Part shown: piece by piece, positions 62,244-64,000 of the stretch
How positions within the stretch are numbered: position 1 is the stretch's first letter
Layout: each line of letters opens with the position of its first letter
Source: Streptomyces sp. WM4235
GTDB taxonomy: Bacteria; Actinomycetota; Actinomycetes; Streptomycetales; Streptomycetaceae
NCBI RefSeq assembly: GCF_001279725.1
Contig: NZ_LGDE01000068.1
Coordinates: 62,001 to 126,000, forward strand
Length of the DNA stretch: 64,000 nucleotides
Direction: 5' to 3'
Notes under the pieces: generated by a model
What the model was told of the DNA's origin: nothing
The model's database searches: none
The model's input: the letters and a program-made list of their open reading frames with translations, nothing else
Position numbers and translations under genes: made by a program

Positions 62244-62928
62244 CATCCGCCAACAGTTCCGCCACGTCCGGCCCGTAGGCGTCGGAGTTGACCACCTTGA
62301 GCACGACGCAGAAGGAGTCGCCGCCGAACTTGCGGGCCAACTCGCGGTGATTGCGCGCCAGATAGCGGGCGCCCGCCTGGTTGCTGATCGCGGTCTGTCC
62401 GGAGATCAGGAACACGGGCCTGGTCCCCGGTCCCGTCGTCAGCCGGGCCAGCACCACGTGGTCCACCAGGCCCTTGTTCCAGCGGTACGTCTCGTCGCCG
62501 ACGACGATGGCGCCGCGGTCGGGACCCGCCTCCGTGCTGACGTCCACCCGGATGCCCGGCAGCATCGACCCCAGGTGGGCGGCCGTCCGCGCGTTGGAGA
62601 CGGGACCGCCGACACAGAACTCGGCCCGCTCTCCGAAGCCTTGGCGGACCGTGTCCTGGGAGACGATCTGAAGGTTCGCGCCGCAGTCCTTGATCAGGGC
62701 GGATATCTCCAACAGCGCGAAGGCGTCGTTGCGATGCACCGACCCCTCGGTGCCACCCATCTGTCGGCCGACCACGAACAGACAGTCGGAGCCCGAGGGC
62801 AGCCCGAAGAAGGCCTGCTTGCGGCGGAGCGTGCGGCGCCACAGGTAGGTGCGGGCGAACCAGCCGAAGCCGCCGCTGATGGCCGTGGCCATCACGCCGA
62901 GCACGATGTTGCGCACGTCGTCGTTCAT
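62203..62928 (-). CDS. Unrecognised membrane-anchored Rossmann-like protein
   Basis: The 241-residue protein starts with one membrane span (IVLGVMATAISGGFGWFART) and a basic stretch, so the rest is probably cytoplasmic. The main domain alternates strands and helices: CLFVVGRQMGGTEGSVHRNDAFALLEISALIKDCG, then FCVGGPVSNARTAAHLGSML and VFLISGQTAISNQAGARYLARN. The GGPVSN and SGQTA loops look like nucleotide- or sugar-binding turns. I do not recognise a family. The ATG has a weak ribosome site. It ends inside the P450 coding region on the other strand. Confidence 0.82.
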   Translation of the reverse strand: MNDDVRNIVLGVMATAISGGFGWFARTYLWRRTLRRKQAFFGLPSGSDCLFVVGRQMGGTEGSVHRNDAFALLEISALIKDCGANLQIVSQDTVRQGFGERAEFCVGGPVSNARTAAHLGSMLPGIRVDVSTEAGPDRGAIVVGDETYRWNKGLVDHVVLARLTTGPGTRPVFLISGQTAISNQAGARYLARNHRELARKFGGDSFCVVLKVVNSDAYGPDVAELLADVTRSARTPASAAA

Positions 62929-62982
62929 GGCGCGGATGTTAACCCGAGCGAGGCCGTCCTGACGCGGGGGGCGCGGTGAAGT

Positions 62983-62988
62983 TAGAGT
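62983..62988 (+). promoter_or_regulatory. Candidate -10 element for ggt
   Basis: TAGAGT lies 53 bases before the ggt start with CTGACG about 18 bp upstream, in the divergent gap to the membrane-anchored gene. Confidence 0.4.
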
Positions 62989-63041
62989 GCCGGCCTGGGC
63001 CTGTGGCACGGGGTCTGACAGGCCGTCGACTGGAGGTACGG

Positions 63042-64000
63042 ATGCGTCGTCCCGCCGCACGTCAATGGGCGCTGGTCGCCCTCGTCGGAGCACTGGTGTC
63101 CACCGGGGCGGCGGCGCCACCGTCGGCGCCGGCGGGCGGTGCCCCCGCGAAGGTCCCGGTGGCCGTCGGCCACGGCGGTGCGGTGGCCAGCGTCGACGCC
63201 GACGCCAGCGCCGCCGGCATCGCCGTCCTGCGCTCCGGCGGCAACGCGGTGGACGCGGCGGTCGCCACCGCCGCCGCGCTCGGCGTCACCGAGCCGTACT
63301 CCGCCGGGATCGGCGGCGGCGGGTACCTCGTGTACTACGACGCCAAGACCCGTCGGGTGCACACCATCGACGGTCGGGAGACCGCCCCGGCGACGGCGGA
63401 CGCCGGCCTGTTCCAGGAGAACGGCGTCCCCATCCCCTTCGCCGAGGGCCAGACCAGCGGGCGCGGGGTCGGCGTCCCCGGCACCCCGGCGACCTGGAAG
63501 AGCGCCCTCGACGCCTGGGGTTCGCGGCCACTGGGTCAACTGTTGCGCCCGGCAGAGAAGTTGGCCCGTGAAGGGTTCGCCGTGGACGCCACCTTCCGGG
63601 CCCAGACCGAACTGAACCAGGACCGCTTCAAGGACTTCCCGGCCACCGCGAAGCTCTTCCTGCCCGGCGGCTCCCTGCCGGTGGTCGGCTCCACCTTCAA
63701 GAACCCCGACCTCGCCGCCACCTACGCCGAACTCGGCCGCAAGGGCACCGGGGCGCTCTACCGGGGCCCGATCGCCGAGGACATCGTGCGGGCCGTCCGC
63801 AAGCCCCCGGTGGACCCCGCCGCCACCCGCGTGGTCCGCCCCGGCGACCTGACCACCGGCGACCTGCGCGCGTACGCCACCAAGCGGCAGGCCCCGACCC
63901 GGGTGGGCTACCGGGGCCTGGACGTCTACAGCATGGCCCCGTCCTCCTCGGGCGGCACCACCGTCGGCGAGGCGCTCAACATCCTGGAGCGCACCGACCT
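63042..64000 (+). CDS. ggt: Gamma-glutamyltransferase, 3' end outside window
   Basis: The frame stays open to the window end; 319 codons are seen of an expected 580-610. An export signal (RQWALVALVGALVSTGAAA) precedes the Ntn-hydrolase large-subunit sequence: GGAVASVDADASAAGIAVLRSGGNAVDAAVA, EPYSAGIGGGGYLVYYD, the glutamate-binding RETAP and GVGVPGTPATW. The PSSSGGTTVGEALNILE stretch is near the end of the visible part. The self-cleavage threonine lies beyond the window. GGAGG is 6 bases before the ATG. The enzyme would degrade glutathione-like or gamma-glutamyl peptides outside the cell. Confidence 0.93.
   Translation, partial: MRRPAARQWALVALVGALVSTGAAAPPSAPAGGAPAKVPVAVGHGGAVASVDADASAAGIAVLRSGGNAVDAAVATAAALGVTEPYSAGIGGGGYLVYYDAKTRRVHTIDGRETAPATADAGLFQENGVPIPFAEGQTSGRGVGVPGTPATWKSALDAWGSRPLGQLLRPAEKLAREGFAVDATFRAQTELNQDRFKDFPATAKLFLPGGSLPVVGSTFKNPDLAATYAELGRKGTGALYRGPIAEDIVRAVRKPPVDPAATRVVRPGDLTTGDLRAYATKRQAPTRVGYRGLDVYSMAPSSSGGTTVGEALNILERTD

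Overview
The window is chromosomal DNA of a Streptomyces or very close relative. It is about 72% G+C, third codon positions are almost all G or C, GTG and TTG starts are common, genes overlap by 4 bases inside operons, many lipoproteins are present, and TTA codons are nearly absent (only two seen). No tRNA, rRNA, CRISPR, insertion sequence or phage gene was found.

The dominant theme is purine and allantoin catabolism. From left to right it holds the end of glyoxylate carboligase (gcl, 1-1371), hyi-glxR and a catalase on the minus strand (10242-13727), a two-gene putative sensor/HTH pair (13853-14484), the urate operon uraD-uraH-uricase (14638-16485), an 8-oxoguanine deaminase (16676-18079), a urate/xanthine-type NCS2 permease (18452-19846), malate synthase aceB (26080-27699), a MocA/PucB-like nucleotidyltransferase (27974-28588), and allR with divergent allB-alc (34228-37832). 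Together these take 8-oxoguanine or urate through allantoin and allantoate to ureidoglycolate and glyoxylate. Glyoxylate then goes either to glycerate (Gcl, GlxR, Hyi) or into the TCA cycle (AceB). The catalase would remove the peroxide made by uricase. Ureidoglycolate lyase, xanthine dehydrogenase, urease and glycerate kinase are not in the window. A 15-bp palindrome of form TTCCR-N5-YGGAA, often with a weaker copy exactly 21 bp away, stands before the catalase, hyi, aceB and allB and is the best candidate for the AllR operator.

Other blocks sit between these. One is an agmatine module (2459-9803): agmatine deiminase, N-carbamoylputrescine amidase and a five-gene peptide-type ABC importer, behind a TetR gene and three near-identical palindromes. 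Another is a 20.0-24.4 kb group with a double-module Lrp/AsnC regulator, a STAND-type ATPase lacking a DNA-binding domain, and a saccharopine-dehydrogenase-like enzyme; the first and last each carry one TTA codon and so may need the bldA tRNA. There is also a LuxR-type two-component system beside an FtsX-type ABC exporter (30.4-34.1 kb).

The right part (38-64 kb) is a mosaic of ordinary accessory and housekeeping genes: an SDR, a RibD-like reductase, an EamA transporter and a P450; a Gfo/Idh dehydrogenase divergent from a sugar/polyol ABC importer operon with a ROK kinase; exonuclease III; the glutamate-type importer gluABCD; a secreted alpha/beta hydrolase; an L,D-transpeptidase; a MurJ-type flippase; an AfsQ1-like response regulator, histidine kinase and small lipoprotein operon recalling MtrAB-LpqB; a second P450; an unrecognised membrane-anchored protein; and the start of a gamma-glutamyltransferase cut by the window end.
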